Assembly: GCA_965153455.1 (NCBI GenBank) | Contig: OZ234497.1 | Location: 16,361,872-16,425,871 of the forward strand | DNA from: Sphagnum compactum | Taxonomy: Eukaryota; Bryophyta; Sphagnopsida; Sphagnales | Direction of reading: 5' to 3' | DNA: 64,000 nucleotides | Part shown: positions 38,429 through 51,827 of the stretch, piece by piece | Layout of the letters: each line of letters starts with the position of its first letter | Position numbering within the stretch: position 1 is the stretch's first letter | Notes under the pieces: model-generated | What the model was told of the DNA's origin: nothing | Databases searched by the model: none | Seen by the model: the letters and a program-made list of their open reading frames with translations, nothing else | Position numbers and translations under genes: made by a program

Positions 38429-38895
38429 ACATGTGGCATTATGAAAGTTTTTTGAAATATTGATCTCCATCATTCATTATGATTGTTAATGATGGTCTGA
38501 AATTATGACACATGGCACAATAAAAAAATTGCCACATGGCATATTGAATATATTTTGGAATGAATTTTTTTTTAAAAATTATTTTAATAGTTAGGTAGGT
38601 CATACATAACCATAGGTAAGTAGGTTGGTAGGTCTTAGGACCTACATACCTACGTAGAAAAATAAAAGAATAGCCATGAAATGGAGAATAACCATTCAAT
38701 TATGTTTTGCTTTTAGGTTAAGGTTTTTTGAGTTCATTCAAAATGGCACTTGTATTTTAATGTGAGAATATGAAATAATAAACTTTATTTATATAATTTG
38801 TAACATGGGATTTGAAGACAAAACATATGGGTTAAATCTTTTAGTTGTTCCTTAGTAGTTATAAATTAAGTTGCAATTGAATTATAACTATAACA
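38429..38895. repeat. Dispersed direct repeat, copy A
   Basis: It shares an ordered series of phrases with 42246-42597: CATGTGGCATTAT; ATGGTCT(G/T)AAATTATGACA; TTGCCACATG(G/A)CATATT; TTTTTTGAG(T/C)TCATT; and GGACAAAACATATG-like text. Copy A has an extra stretch of about 110 bp near 38560-38690, with GGTAGGT-rich text. Both copies border or lie within the disrupted Ty3/gypsy pol, which suggests two insertions of one element family. Confidence 0.65.
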
Positions 38896-40015
38896 TTTAA
38901 GAGCTCAGGGCAAGCCAAATCCAAGGGGAAAGCTCCATTATTTTTGGTGTCTAACAAAACTTGAACCCTTCCTACTAGCGCTTTTGGGGCATTAAAAAAT
39001 ATCAAAAAGGAAATAGAATTGAAAAAGTTATGGTCCCCCTAAATAAAGGGGGTCAAAAACTTCGAAAAAAACCACTTAATGTTACAAAGGCTAGTTCCCA
39101 AACACTTTAAAAAATCCTTGTATGTTGTTCTATTGTTATTAGGATTCAAAGATGATTTGTAGAACTTCATGTGACACTTTTATATCACTTTAAATCAATT
39201 AAAATGAATAATAAATAAAAACATTATGAGGTTTGAAAATAGAAGGGTCCAAAGGAAAAAAATGTGTTTTATAAGTTGGAAAGTTTGTTTATCTTCTTGT
39301 TATTTTTTCATTACTCCTTTTCCTTCACATTTCAAAGATGATATCTAAAGCTTGAAGTAGCATTCCCATAACATTTTAAATCACTCAAAATGAAACACAT
39401 ATGATGAAGATATACATAACTGAGATTATGTATCTTTATTAAGTTATAAGTAGGTGTATTATAATTATAACTTAGTTGAATAGTAATACTTTAGTCGTGG
39501 TTGGGCTAATTATATCAATGGGAATCATAATTGAAAACTAGTTGCAAATGTATTCCATAATTTGTGATGAAAATGTGGGCACATGGCATGATCACATGTA
39601 TGTACATTGTACCTAGTTGCAACATAGTTGTTTTAGTGGCACATTTACAACAATTTTAAAGTAGTTGTCACATGTAATTACAATGCAACTCTTGAAAGTC
39701 AAACATGGTTGACTACATATGTATCTACGATATATATAAATTAATGTATAAAATACTCATTTTCAACTCACTTGCAACTATAATATAACTAACTAATTTT
39801 CTGATGTGGCAATTTATTTATTAATACACCATATTTTTAAGGGGATAATTGCACACTAGTTGTAATACCTAATAGATAATTGCACAATAGCTGTATATGA
39901 ATTGTTTTTTGAATTTTAGTTGCAGGGTAGTGTGGTTTCAACAGACACGATTTCTCATAATGTGAACTTGCAAAGTTGCAACTATACTTTCATTCGTAAT
40001 TTTTTTTGTTCAATA
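38896..40015. other. AT-rich sequence next to the gypsy remnant, no gene seen
   Basis: Repeated TAGTTGCAA/TTGCAACTA text on both strands and no open frame. It probably belongs to the element that contains repeat copy A and was inserted at or near the integrase end (about 40018). A CACTA-like end (GTAGTGTGG, about 39930) is possible but unpaired. Confidence 0.4.
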
Positions 40016-42245
40016 GAATAATGAATTCAGTTGGTAAAATTAGATTGGTCCCAAAAACCAATTCATAGGGGGTATGTCAAGTTGTCTCCTTATATGTCAT
40101 TTGATAAGCCCATAACATCATTAATAACATCACATCCCAATTTGTGAAATTAACATTCCACAACTTGGGTGAGAATCTACTTAAAGGTTTTATTAGTTGA
40201 TTTAGCTTGTCCAACACCCTTCAATGATAATACGTAGTGGATTTGTGGTGAATAATCATAAACTCTATCGTTAAGATTTCAATGGTGTCATTGATAAAAT
40301 GACTATTTTAATCACTCGCTAGATGAATAAGGCATCCAAATTTGGTGATAATGTCTTCATAAAAAAAATATCACAATGCTTTTAGTCATGTTGTTACATA
40401 ATGTTTTAGCCTCTACCCATTTGGTGGTGTAATTAGTTGCCACCAATATGTAATGGTTGTTAATATATTTAGTGATTTAATTAAGAATGAAAACACATTA
40501 CAATATCCATAAAACGTTGTTACATGGTAGTTTTTGCAAGATTTTGGAATTTGTAATTGGCCATATGATTAAATAAAAGTGATTTAAATGAGAAAATAAT
40601 GAGAACACTACAATTGTTTATATGGTATAATCACATTGTATAAGTTTCATGAACATTTTTGAATTGTTATAACATAATGGACTTAAAAAAGATTAGAAAC
40701 CCATGTCACAATCCATAATCAATGAATATGGATTCAATGCACCTTCATATAATGGCCTTTAATGAATAAATGATTATGATGTGGTGTTATTGATACCAAG
40801 GAGGACTTTTTGGAAGGATTTCCATGAACAATTTTTTTTTTAATCTTAAAACATGGGTTCTTCTTATTAAGTCCTTTATTCATTGAAATAAATAATTTAG
40901 ACGTTCATTTAAAAAATTTAGAATCTCCATATGGAAAATTATAGTGGGAATATTTTTAATTATGAATGATTATGACAACTGCAAAATGGCATGTGAGTCG
41001 AGGTGTATTACTCTCATAGTGTTAATTTTCCTCTATTATGGACTCGACATGTGCTTAAAATTGTTATGTACTTTATTGTGTTTTCACCTTTAATTTGGTC
41101 CTATGAAATCTAGCCCCCACTTCATGAAGGGTTCAAAAACCATTACATGTTTTAATGGCCTTTGTCCATTACTTCCCAAGGGGCTTAGTCACTAGCACAT
41201 TTCACAATTTCGACACAATTAAGCTTTCATGTGCATGGCTGGCCACTAATAGCCATCAACTAACAACTTTTTGATAATAATGTTGGTGCCATAATGGCCC
41301 CCTGTGGGTCCTTCATGTAATTCAATTAACACCCATTAGGCTTTTCCGGCCATTAAACATTTGCACAACACACCATCCAATCCCATCTTACATACAGTGT
41401 CATCATTCAATGTGTAAGGTCGAGACTTAATGGTGATGCACTTTGATTCTTCTTTTGGTACGTCTTCCTCAAAGTAGCCCTTCTCCAAATAGTTTTTAAT
41501 TTTACCATACCAATCAAGGTCTATGCAAAATAATGTGGCGTTGGGTAGTTGGTCTTCCACTCCATTAGTTGGCTCTCCATTATTAATTTGGGAAAGATGA
41601 TTTGGCAAGAAATGAACTCACCCTAACTTGTAGATGACCCAAAAGTCAAAATTTGGAAATAATAACAACCACTTTGCAATTACCCACTTATCGTTACTAA
41701 CTTGTTTACAATGTATAATAATGTTTGATGATCAACATAGAACACAAAGTTGTTACCTAGTAAATTTCTTTAATGCATGGTAATGTTTCTTTTTGAGTGG
41801 TGGTGTAATTCTTCTCTACATTAGTCATTAACCGACTAGCATAATTATGGGTCCATTTGCGGTGTTGTCCACACTAGAAAAAAAATGCCAATTCATGACT
41901 ATAAAATGGTTGCAACCATCATTTATAATGAAAATTGCTTTAGTTGCATAGACGAAGTTGCACCCAATATCTAGTCACAAATCACGATTCAACATGACGT
42001 TATCAAATGGACCGTGGATGATGTAAATGGTCAACATATACATGTTCATCTTTTGACCATTAGTATAACATTTGTAATTAAGTCTTGTTTTTGCAATTAT
42101 TTTTACAATTATCAAATATTTACACATTATTTGTCACATGTTTTAAATTAAAATAATTTTAAAATAATGATTTTAAATGTTGAAAAATCCAGGCCAACAA
42201 ATTCTAATGACTTGTGATGGTGCCATTTGGCAATACTAAAATCCA

Positions 42246-42597
42246 CCATGTGGCATTATAAAGAAATTTGAATGAAATTTTTATTATTATTCAAACATTG
42301 AACTTGGCCATCCATTATGAACTTCATTTTAGATGGTCTTAAATTATGACACATGGCGCAATCAAAATTTGCCACATGACATATTAAAATGACCATGTAA
42401 ATATTGTTATTGATTTTATGTTTTGTTTTTAAGGTTAACTTTTTTGAGCTCATTTCTAATGGCACATGTTTTTTAATGTGGTGACATAAAAGAAAACATT
42501 TTTTAATATATAGTTTACAAGATGAAATTAAAGGACAAAACATATGAGTTAAATTTCCTAGTTGCACTTTAGTTGCAAATTGAGTTACAACTACAAA
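42246..42597. repeat. Dispersed direct repeat, copy B
   Basis: Related to copy A (38429-38895) in the same orientation, lacking its extra stretch. It lies within the sequence interrupting the gypsy pol. Confidence 0.65.
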
Positions 42598-42639
42598 TAT
42601 TCTCCCATATGTTTTGTGTTTGTTTTTTAATTTTGTAAA

Positions 42640-44090
42640 CTATATAACTAAATAGGTAAATAGGAAATTAATTAACTAACTAATTAACTGGCTATATAAT
42701 TAATTAACCATTAACTAATTACCTACCTACCTACTCACTTACAAACCTACTTATAATTAACTATTATTCTTTAATTATTTAATTCTAGAAATATAATTCA
42801 ATTTTACTTCATAATTTTAATTAATTAATCAAATAATTCATAATGAAAATTCATTAACAATATGTAATTATTTTGTAAAATTAACTATTTAACATATAAT
42901 TCAATAATTCATTAGAAACTTATCAATTAACTTTTTAATAAAATCAACTAGTTGGTTATCATTTTAATTTTAATTAGATATTTATTGATAAGAGCTTAAA
43001 ATGTTTTTGACATTTAACCTTTTATATGTTACTTATCAACTAAAGAAATAAATAAATTAGTAATTGATTGACTATCTAATGTGTTTATTTATTTAATTAA
43101 AAAAATACCGAATATTCGATATTAAGTATTAAATTATGAACTTATGAACTTATTTCATCGATAAATATCATTTAAAAAGATAACTGGTTTAAATTAATCA
43201 TTAAATTAATTTAAGTAATTTATTTCATGAATATTTCATTAAATAATGTTTAATAGTTCACTAATTATTAGTTAGTTTAACATTTGTAAACTACATAATT
43301 ATGAATTAATTAATACTTATTAGCTATTTACCATATCTCTTGACTAATAAATATTAATGATCAGATAATTAGATGAAAAGTAATTAATTAATAATTAACT
43401 TATTCATTAGTTATTTATAATTTATAGTTTGATTGATAGTTTGAAATGAAAAAATTACCAAATAAATCAGTAAATAATGAAAATAGATATTAAATAATCA
43501 GATTCAGTTATTTATTAATAGATTGTAAATTATTTATTTATTATTCAGTAGTAAATTATTAAATATAATTTATTTCTGATTAACTTATTAATTTCTAAAA
43601 TAAATACTAAGTAAGTTTAAGTAACTAAGTATTATTTCATAGTTTTCATTCTAACAATTAATTAATATTAATAATTGATCAAAAATTATTAAATGATTAA
43701 TCAATAATAAAAATATTTAATCATTAAGAAAATAATAAATCTGTTTTATTTATTTAATTATTATTCGATAGTTTACATTATTTAATCAATTAGTTGATAC
43801 TACTATTTTATGAATAATTAATATTGGTTTAACATGAAGATTATGCCATCTTAATATGATGTTACCACTATAACTTAATTATACATTAAAATAAACATGG
43901 TATATTTGTCCACAAATCATAATATAAAATCAAAATGAAATTGTTTATTTTAATATGTTCATAATTTTAAGTAATATTTGTCTAATATACATTGAATATA
44001 GGCTAAACACATGTAAATATTTTTAATACGTTTTTATTACATGCTTTATATACCTTGACTACATGTTAAATGTATTTTTAATGTAGTCCA
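42640..44090. other. Extremely AT-rich block
   Basis: Sequence dominated by AATTAATTAA, TTATTTA and ATTAATTA text with tetranucleotide-like variation. No frame and no recognised feature. A short CCTACCTACCTACT run sits at about 42722-42735. Confidence 0.7.
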
Positions 44091-45289
44091 AAACATCTCA
44101 ATGTACATAAAATGTATAGGCACATCACAAGAAGCAACCAAGTTTCAACTAAATTTCAACTAAATGAACATAAAGGCCTATTCTTCAATGAAAACCCCAA
44201 GAATTTAATCAATATGGAAGGAAGTACAATTTAGTAACCACACCATAGTTGCAAAAATAGTAAGAAAATTAAAAAGATGGTTACTAATTGTAAAAATTAT
44301 AAAACATGGTTGGAAATGACGAATAATTGCATGTAATCGCAAGTTGGATGGTTATATAATACAAGATTTTTTGTCTTGCCAAATTCTAAACTAACATAAA
44401 CCCCCAATTTATAATTAGAAACAATATCAATATGCATATGGAATTCCAACTTTCAATTTGGAACAATTAGAATTGGTAAGTAGGTCATCAATTGTTTCAT
44501 CCATTCCTAGGCCTTATTTCAAGTTCATGTCCAACTGAATGTTTAATCCTTTTTAAATAATTAACATATAAAAGTAGCTTTAATTAACAACATCTTTGAA
44601 ATATCTTTAATAAAATCCATTTGTTCTGAGGAAACACTTGATTTTTATGACATTTGTGGGTATCAGCATGTTGGTGATTAATCATTGTGAACTTCATAGG
44701 TCTACCAATAAAACTTCATTGCACATAATATGTCCCAGTGATATTCCTGAATTAACACAAAATGCACATTTTTCCAAGGTTTAAAATTAATGCCACTTTT
44801 GCAACATTCCTACGAACACTTTTATAATTACTCCAAGTGAACTTTTTTAGTGCCAAACAAATTGAAATATTCTACGAGTACTTGCATAAACTCATAATTG
44901 AGGTATTTATTAAAGGTATTGGTGATGACCTTCTGAAAAATTACTGGTTCATTGCACAACCCAAATGACATCACATTAAGTAAACATAAATTCCCCATTT
45001 TAAGATGAACTCAATTTTCTCCTTGTTTTTATCTACAATTTTGATTTGGTTATAACCATTATATCCATCCAAAAATGAACACATTCATGGCATGTTATAT
45101 TGTTAAACATGAAATCCAAGAATGGTAGAGGAATGGATTTGTTTTTGTTTACACATTCAACTTCCAATAATCCACACAAATGTTTAATTTTATTTTTCTT
45201 GGATATAGTCATTAATGGCGATTATCATGAATGCTAATGCCATGGAGTTCATTCATATGAATGTTCATCCATGACTTGTAATGAAATCG

Positions 45290-45545
45290 TATTTGATTCT
45301 TAATTTAATTTTAATTCACTCTTAAGTAATTTTTAATTAAATTTTAGTTCATTTCTAGTTAACTTTCAATTCATTCTTAATTAAATCTTAATTATTTTTA
45401 GTTGATTCTTAGTTCATTTCTAGTTAACTTTTGATTAATTTTTAGTTTACTTTTAGTTCATTTTTAATTACTTCTTAATTAACTGTTAGTTCATTTTTAA
45501 TTGAGTTTTAATTCATTCTTAGTTGAGTTTTAGTTCATTGATAGT
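45290..45545. repeat. T-rich short tandem repeat, unit about 22-28 bp
   Basis: About ten successive variants of TTAGTTCATTTTTAATTAA with C/G substitutions, at the left edge of the insertion that splits the pre-RT and RT blocks of the gypsy remnant. Confidence 0.7.
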
Positions 45546-45915
45546 TGGACCACATGGGTACGCATGGGCCACATGTAATTTGGAAGTTTTTTGAGAAACT
45601 TCCTTTGAATTAGATGCCCGATAGGTATAAATGGAAGTAGAATTCTTCATTACTTTTAGTTAATTCAACACCAGTTTTGGGTACATTTTTTTTATCATAA
45701 CATTGTTTCGTTTATTCTTTGCAATAAAATCTTATTGAATTCTTGTTTCACACGTGTCATGCTCTTGATTTTATTTCTCTTGTTTCACGATCTAGATTTG
45801 GAACTAGGCCTATTTTTGTTCCCGTCTTAATTAAATTTTTTTGAAGACTTGGTTGTTTTCATGCCCGTGAGAGTAACCATTGTATAGCTTCTATTAAACA
45901 AATAAATCTTGCATC
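45546..45915 (+). other. Candidate solo-LTR-like promoter segment
   Basis: A TATA-like TATAAAT (about 45628) is followed within about 110 bp by AATAAAATCTT (about 45724), the spacing of a TATA box and poly(A) signal in plant LTRs. The segment lies exactly between two gypsy pol blocks, so it arrived after them. LTR ends and a target duplication were not found. Confidence 0.35.
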
Positions 45916-46110
45916 TAGTCGCTTATCCAAATCTTTTCATACTTTCCAAACATAGTTTGGATACTTGTGAATTGCCTTTGTTTGATGGGCTTGGCATTTA
46001 CCATTAGCTTAATCTTGTGTTCACAAATTTCCATTGGTATTCCTTTCAATTATTTATAACCCCAAACAAATATTATCCCATTAAACTTGCAAATGAACTT
46101 CCATTTTTTT

Positions 46111-47189
<1,079 letters not shown>

Positions 47190-47448
47190 TGAGGTACGAT
47201 ACTCGCTAATCTTGCTGGAGACGGACGTCTTGTAACCAAAAAGAGAGGGTGCAAGATCAAGCAACACCCTGACCTACTGTATGGGTCTAAGCAACGTTGT
47301 AATTTCTGAGCTTCTGGGACAAAACACAACCACTGATCCTTTCCCTCATACTTCGTCTCTGAGTATTCCTGTATGCATTCTTTGATCAATAATCAGACAT
47401 AGCTTCTACGCATACAAATCGGCAAAACAGAATTGCAAAAACCAACGC

Positions 47449-47712
47449 TCACATCTCGCATTCACAAAAATTGACAGAGAGTACAAGCTTCCTGACTCCA
47501 AAATACTCATTCAAAGTTTAGACTCCTATTGAGGTCTAGCCCTTCATATGTGCATCATCATCTGCTTGGCCAAGTTGCTGGCGTAGCGGAGAATTCTAAC
47601 AACCAGCCAAGTCCTCTAAAAACAGAACTCTACACTTTGCATTCACAAAGATAACCAGAGAGTACAAGCTTCCTTACTCCAACATGTTCCTCAAAGATCA
47701 AAACAACTATTC
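47449..47712. repeat. Duplicated segment of about 80 bp, copies about 183 bp apart
   Basis: CGCATTCACAAAAATTGACAG with AGAGTACAAGCTTCCTGACTCC (from about 47455) and TGCATTCACAAAGATAACCAG with AGAGTACAAGCTTCCTTACTCC (from about 47638) are diverged copies with similar downstream text. Part of a tandem repeat with a unit near 183 bp. Confidence 0.65.
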
Positions 47713-48312
47713 AGCCAAAAATTGCTCTCCCCAAAAATAGACTTCTTAATCTATCTATCCATGCACCTCTATGTTCCTCTGCCACCTTCCGCTCGAGTGT
47801 TTTTCTGTCTATCCTCCTTCCTTCTGACCAGCTCTACTCTTCTTCTCCTTTCCCCGCTTCCTCCTTACCATTTCGTCCTTCCCCCACACTTGCCGCCGCC
47901 GTTCCTTCCATCACTCCTCAGTAATGCAGCTCCACTCCTCTCCATCATTTCCAGCCGCCTCATTCCTGTACCTCATATCACACACATCCAGAGGGAGAAC
48001 TCCCCATGCATTTCCATGCAGCAGTATTGGAGAGATAGCCGCAGCAAAAATGACGGCTAATAAAGCAAAATTAAACCTCAAAAGCAGGTAGTGTTCACAC
48101 TAGTGTGGTGACCTATTTTTTTGTCACAGTCTCTTTATAAGATTCAAAATGGAAATTTCATAAGCATAAAGTCCAGTTAAATACCTAAATCGATTTTTTC
48201 GAGGCCCATATTTTTAGAGGTGTTTTAAAAGGTTTAAATTAGGGTGATATGAATTTGGACATGGAAAAAAAAGTGAATTTCAAGATCATTCATATGATTT
48301 TACATTGGATTT

Positions 48313-48465
48313 CACTATAACAAAATGTGCCCTTATATGTCAAGTGTATTCATTGGATTTTGAGTCAATTCATTAGTTTTAGTGAATAGGACTTAATGGG
48401 GATGTAGTGAATTCACTGGTCCACGAAATGATGATTATGAGTTGTATCCACATTTTGTAATAGTG
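48313..48465. mobile_element. CACTA-like MITE, copy 2 (153 bp)
   Basis: It begins CACTATAACAAAATGTG and ends CCACATTTTGTAATAGTG, inverted to each other over about 15 bp. It is flanked on both sides by TTT, compatible with the 3-bp target duplication of CACTA elements. The internal phrase GTGAATTCACTGGTCCAC is shared with copy 1. It has no coding capacity. Confidence 0.7.
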
Positions 48466-48949
48466 TTTAAATTCTAAAACTGAACTTTCAACTCCCCATT
48501 TTGGTCAACTATAGTGTACTTTCACCCACTTCACCTTTTTTGACAATATTAAGAATAACTTCACAATCCTTAAAGTTGATAACAAGGGTATTATTGCCCC
48601 ACTTGTGATGAATTTTTGATTGTTGCTACACATCCTACTCGAAAACATGGAGTACATTTCTTGTCCTTCCTTCATGTTTGAAATTATTACAAATATCTTG
48701 TTTGTACACCTGGGGCTGCACCTTTTGTAATAGTTAGCCATTCATATTAAAAAAGAATTGGTTATGGCCTCTTCAACTTTAACTTTTTTTTCAATCCTTC
48801 CGAGATGGTGTTTATTCCAAATTCTTGTTTAATAACACATTTCTCACTCTTAAATTCCCATTTGTATTTGGACAACTAACATGGTTTCATCAAAATCCCG
48901 TACTTTGGTAGGAGTGACTTTACAAACTCCCATTACTTCCTATTTCTTA

Positions 48950-50100
48950 TTCTTGGCCAATGTATTCTCCATGATTCTCCTAAGTTGTGGACAAATTTGT
49001 AGTAGTTTTCCCAACTTTATTACTAGTTTTAAGTCATGATAACTTTAACCAATTATGGTTTCATTTTTTATTTGGCCACTTCAGTTGTCAACTTGTATGT
49101 ACTAGTTAACTTGTCTATATATTCATTGACTTGTTCTTATAGTAAGAAGTTCCTAAGGCCCCAAGTTTGGGTTGTTGCAAGGGCAATCATTTCTTGCTTG
49201 AACCCAATTATGAATGCTTGTGTGATGAATTTGTCAAAAGGGCACTGGTTCTTATCAGATTCCTTGAATACTATTATTAACATTTCATTTAGCATGGAAG
49301 TTGAGGTAGTGGGACTTGGTGATGGGTCTCAAATTTTTGACGAATTTGATTTTAAGTTCTTCATCCTATAAAAAAACATGAACAATAAGAAGTCATCATG
49401 GTGATCATACCTTTCCTTTTGTTTTTGAGAACATTTGATTCACAAACTACTCATAACATGCTTGCCATCATGTTGGATCCCCATTTCAAATCTCTATGGA
49501 TTGTGGATAATTATGTGGCGCATGGGGAAACAATATGTCTTGCTTCCAAATATGATGCAAAAATAGTGATTCCATTGCTTATGGTTTGCTTTGATAATTC
49601 AATCCTACTTCCCAAGCATGTGCAATATATGTTAATGTGTTTGCTTCTCAATTTGAAGAATAACTAAAGAAAGTAATATGTTTGGTGTCAAAGTATCCAT
49701 GGAGGAACCCTCTTGCGCTTTTGTTATTAGAGAACTTTATTTATTTAGGAGGTTATCTATCCTCCCATATGCATGTGCAGATCCTCTTTCATGATGGTAG
49801 TCCCATGAGGATTAGTTTTCAAATGTTGGCTTTTTGGCTAAGCAAATCCTTGGGATTCTAGGGTCCCAAATTGAGATTGAACATGTTTTTAGCCTTGCTA
49901 GTGTGTTGACAGCTTGTGACACTATATAGCCTACAAATGGAGAATCTAGATTGGATAATCATGGTGGAAAAAAATTGGCTTGATGATCCACATTTGAATT
50001 ACACACCTGTTACTATTTTTGAAAATTATATGAAAGTTGAATATCCTCTAGTTGAAGAGAATTACGATTTGATTGAAAAAGTTGGCTATTTTGAATAGCT
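48950..50100 (+). pseudogene. Decayed hAT-superfamily transposase, C-terminal part
   Basis: The frame at 49398-49667 carries THNMLAIMLDPHFKSLWIVD, with HGETICLASKYDAKIVIPLL after it, typical of the region before the hAT dimerisation domain in plant hAT transposases. In another frame at about 49790-49915 is SFQMLAFWLSKSLGILGSQI, with EIEHVFSLASVLT after it, the signature of the dimerisation domain. The frame at 49916-50098 gives MENLDWIIMVEKNWLDDPHL and an acidic tail ending at TAG, consistent with the C-terminus. Frame shifts near 49670-49790 and 49910 and a poorly preserved upstream part (49036-49371) show that it is dead. The N-terminal BED finger and most of the catalytic domain were not found. 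Confidence 0.7.
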
Positions 50101-50860
50101 CCAGGTTTATGATGATTATGTAAGTCATGCAATTTACAATTTTTTGCTTTTGTTATGTGTTGTTGAGCAAGTTGCGTCAAACTTTTGATATTTCCTTGGG
50201 CTTTTAGATTTTGAATGTTGGGGGTGGTTTTGGGTGTTTGTTTTTTTAGTTAGCTCGTGTTGTAATGAATAGGGTTCTTATTTCAAGAAATGGAGCTCAA
50301 TTCCCCCACAAGCCCTTTGAATATGTAAGGCGGTCATGTTTAAACATTTATGGGTTAATGTGTAATTTGCAAAGGATTTGTATACAATTCAAATTTGAAA
50401 TTATGCAATGCATATGTTCTATACATATCCGCAGTTTCTTAGCATTTAAAAACCCAGCTCATTCATAACTGGCAAAGGGATAAAAAATGGTTGGATATAT
50501 AACCATCTTTACAACTAATCTGTTGAATTTTAAAAATACATATCCTCCTGTAAAAAAAAATGCTATGTTGATATCCGGAGGTTTGTCCTAAAACTGGATA
50601 ACCGGACAACACTGGTACCGATCTTCGCGAAGCACAAAACTTCGACGCAAAGAAGCACAGGACAGGACACGACCGAGCTCTTGTCCTCTCCACTGTCCAC
50701 ACCCATCTCCTTTCACGCTTGCTCCTAACTGCAGACAACCCACCCACGCTTTGATGATGGCTCTTCTGTCGCGGAGCCTCTGAATCTCCTGTGGATCTCT
50801 CCCTCTCCCCCTCCCCCCTGTTCTCTCCCTCTCTTTAACTTCTGTCTACTGCATATACAT
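50101..50860. other. Spacer between the hAT remnant and the BAG6-like gene
   Basis: GC content rises after about 50570 toward the promoter of the downstream gene. Small frames on the minus strand (50463-50747) are shadows of GC-rich promoter DNA. Confidence 0.4.
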
Positions 50861-50861
50861 G

Positions 50862-50900
50862 TATATATATTTTTCTCGCTCTCTCTCTCTCTCGACCGAT
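50862..50900 (+). promoter_or_regulatory. Candidate core promoter of the BAG6-like gene
   Basis: A TATATATAT stretch (50862-50870) is followed by a CT-rich tract (50875-50894), the usual plant arrangement of TATA element and pyrimidine initiator. It lies about 150 bp upstream of the inferred end of the 5' UTR exon. Confidence 0.5.
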
Positions 50901-51019
50901 CGCTCGTTGTCGTAATAGCTAGGAGGCGGAATTGAGAAGGAGGTGGTAGCGTGAGCGGTCGGGGCGGCTTCTGTTTTGTTTTCCCTTCCCTTCCCTCAGT
51001 TTCGTTGGAAAGGAAAAAG

Positions 51020-51790
51020 GTATGTGTTTTCCGTTCTTCCTGTGGTGGGTTGTTGTTATTGTTGTTGTTTTTTCCCCTTTTCCTTTTGTTGTGGGATCAG
51101 GGGTTTAGGTTTAGAGAGTAGGAATCTGGAAGTCTATGAGGTTGCGGGTTGCGTGAGTTTTGGAATGCAATTTTTGTCTTTGGGGTTGGTCTTTAGTGGG
51201 AGGCCCGGGGTGGGGGGGGCAGGGGGGATTTATGCTCTGTCCATTTGGGCGAAGGAAGCTGTTGTTATTATCATGTGTGGTTTGGTTTATGCGTTTGCAT
51301 CTGGCAGTTACGAGTTCCGGAGAGTTTCATCGCTACTCGGAAGTTTAGGGTTGGAGGATGGGAAATGCAAATCTTGTGATTTCTTTCAAAGTCTTCTCTC
51401 CTCTTTTGGACGGTTTTTTTTTCCTCCTTTTTATGGGCTTCTTCTGTTGTGGAATGATATTGCTTTGGAGTTGCTTTTTCCATGTGGGTCTTGTTCTCCC
51501 CTCTTGGCAAAAGTTGGTCCTTGGGTATAATCTTCAGTTGTATGGGTGCAGTATTGTTTGCAAGGGTGTGGTGTGCATCATGAGATGCCGAAGGTCAGTG
51601 AATATTATTTTTTAGAACCTAGGGTTATGCACCAGAATGCATTTTGGCTCATCTGTGCTTTGATGTCTGATGACCTAAATGGTGGTGTTTGAGCATCACA
51701 CATGGAGCTGTATCCTGCAACGTCAATTGTAGCCTAGAATTTAATTGCACCTTGTGAATATAGGTAAATGCTTGGATTGTCTCTTGGCAG
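51020..51790 (+). other. 5' UTR intron of the BAG6-like gene
   Basis: A donor GGAAAAAG|GTATGT at 51019/51020 and an acceptor CTTGGCAG|GTTGAC at 51790/51791 enclose a T-rich 771-bp intron. The exon before it is non-coding, and the next exon brings the start ATG at 51828. The 184-aa frame at 50976-51530 lies mostly in this intron and is not a gene. Leader introns are common in plant housekeeping genes and often raise expression. Confidence 0.65.
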
Positions 51791-51827
51791 GTTGACAACG
51801 CAGAATTAAGGTGGTCTGTTAAGGAGC

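Larger units (their letters stand above)
41873..44360. mobile_element. Probable insertion inside the gypsy pol, AT-rich, about 2.5 kb
   Basis: The RNase H reading stops at about 41878 and resumes as RT tail near 44400. The left edge begins CACTAGAAAAAAAATGCC, which resembles a CACTA-type end. No matching right end was found at about 44360, so boundaries and class are uncertain. It contains direct-repeat copy B and an extremely AT-rich core. Confidence 0.4.
40018..46110 (-). pseudogene. Ty3/gypsy pol remnant, minus strand, split by nested insertions
   Basis: Blocks in pol order on the minus strand. About 46100-45920: pre-RT block with CEHKIKL. About 45250-44450: reverse transcriptase with VMSFGLCNEPV (about 44960); the catalytic Asp pair is lost (VEYF where a DD motif is expected). 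About 41880-41620: RNase H end with HNYASRLMTNVEKNYTTTQK. 41608-41336: an open 90-codon RNase H-integrase linker starting MPNHLSQINNGEPTNGVEDQ. About 41330-41260: integrase zinc-domain piece. About 40490-40020: integrase core with FINDTIEILTIEFMIIHHKS and WAYQMTYKETT. Gaps at about 45.3-45.9, 44.4-41.9 and 41.1-40.5 kb hold unrelated AT-rich DNA, read as later insertions. Many stops and frame changes; it is inactive. Its host lineage could be refined only by alignment. Confidence 0.8.

Noticed and set aside
47722-48060. 112-aa Leu/Pro/Ser-rich frame
   Set aside because: Produced by a CT-rich tract; no motif, signal peptide or splice context supports it.
48096-48107. 12-bp palindrome CACACTAGTGTG as a transposon footprint
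   Set aside because: Too short to distinguish from chance, and no flanking repeat structure was found.
50976-51530. Longest single open frame in the window (184 aa)
   Set aside because: It lies almost entirely in the T/G-rich 5' UTR intron of the BAG6-like gene, has a low-complexity Cys/Phe/Gly-rich composition, and is cut by a good donor site at 51019/51020.
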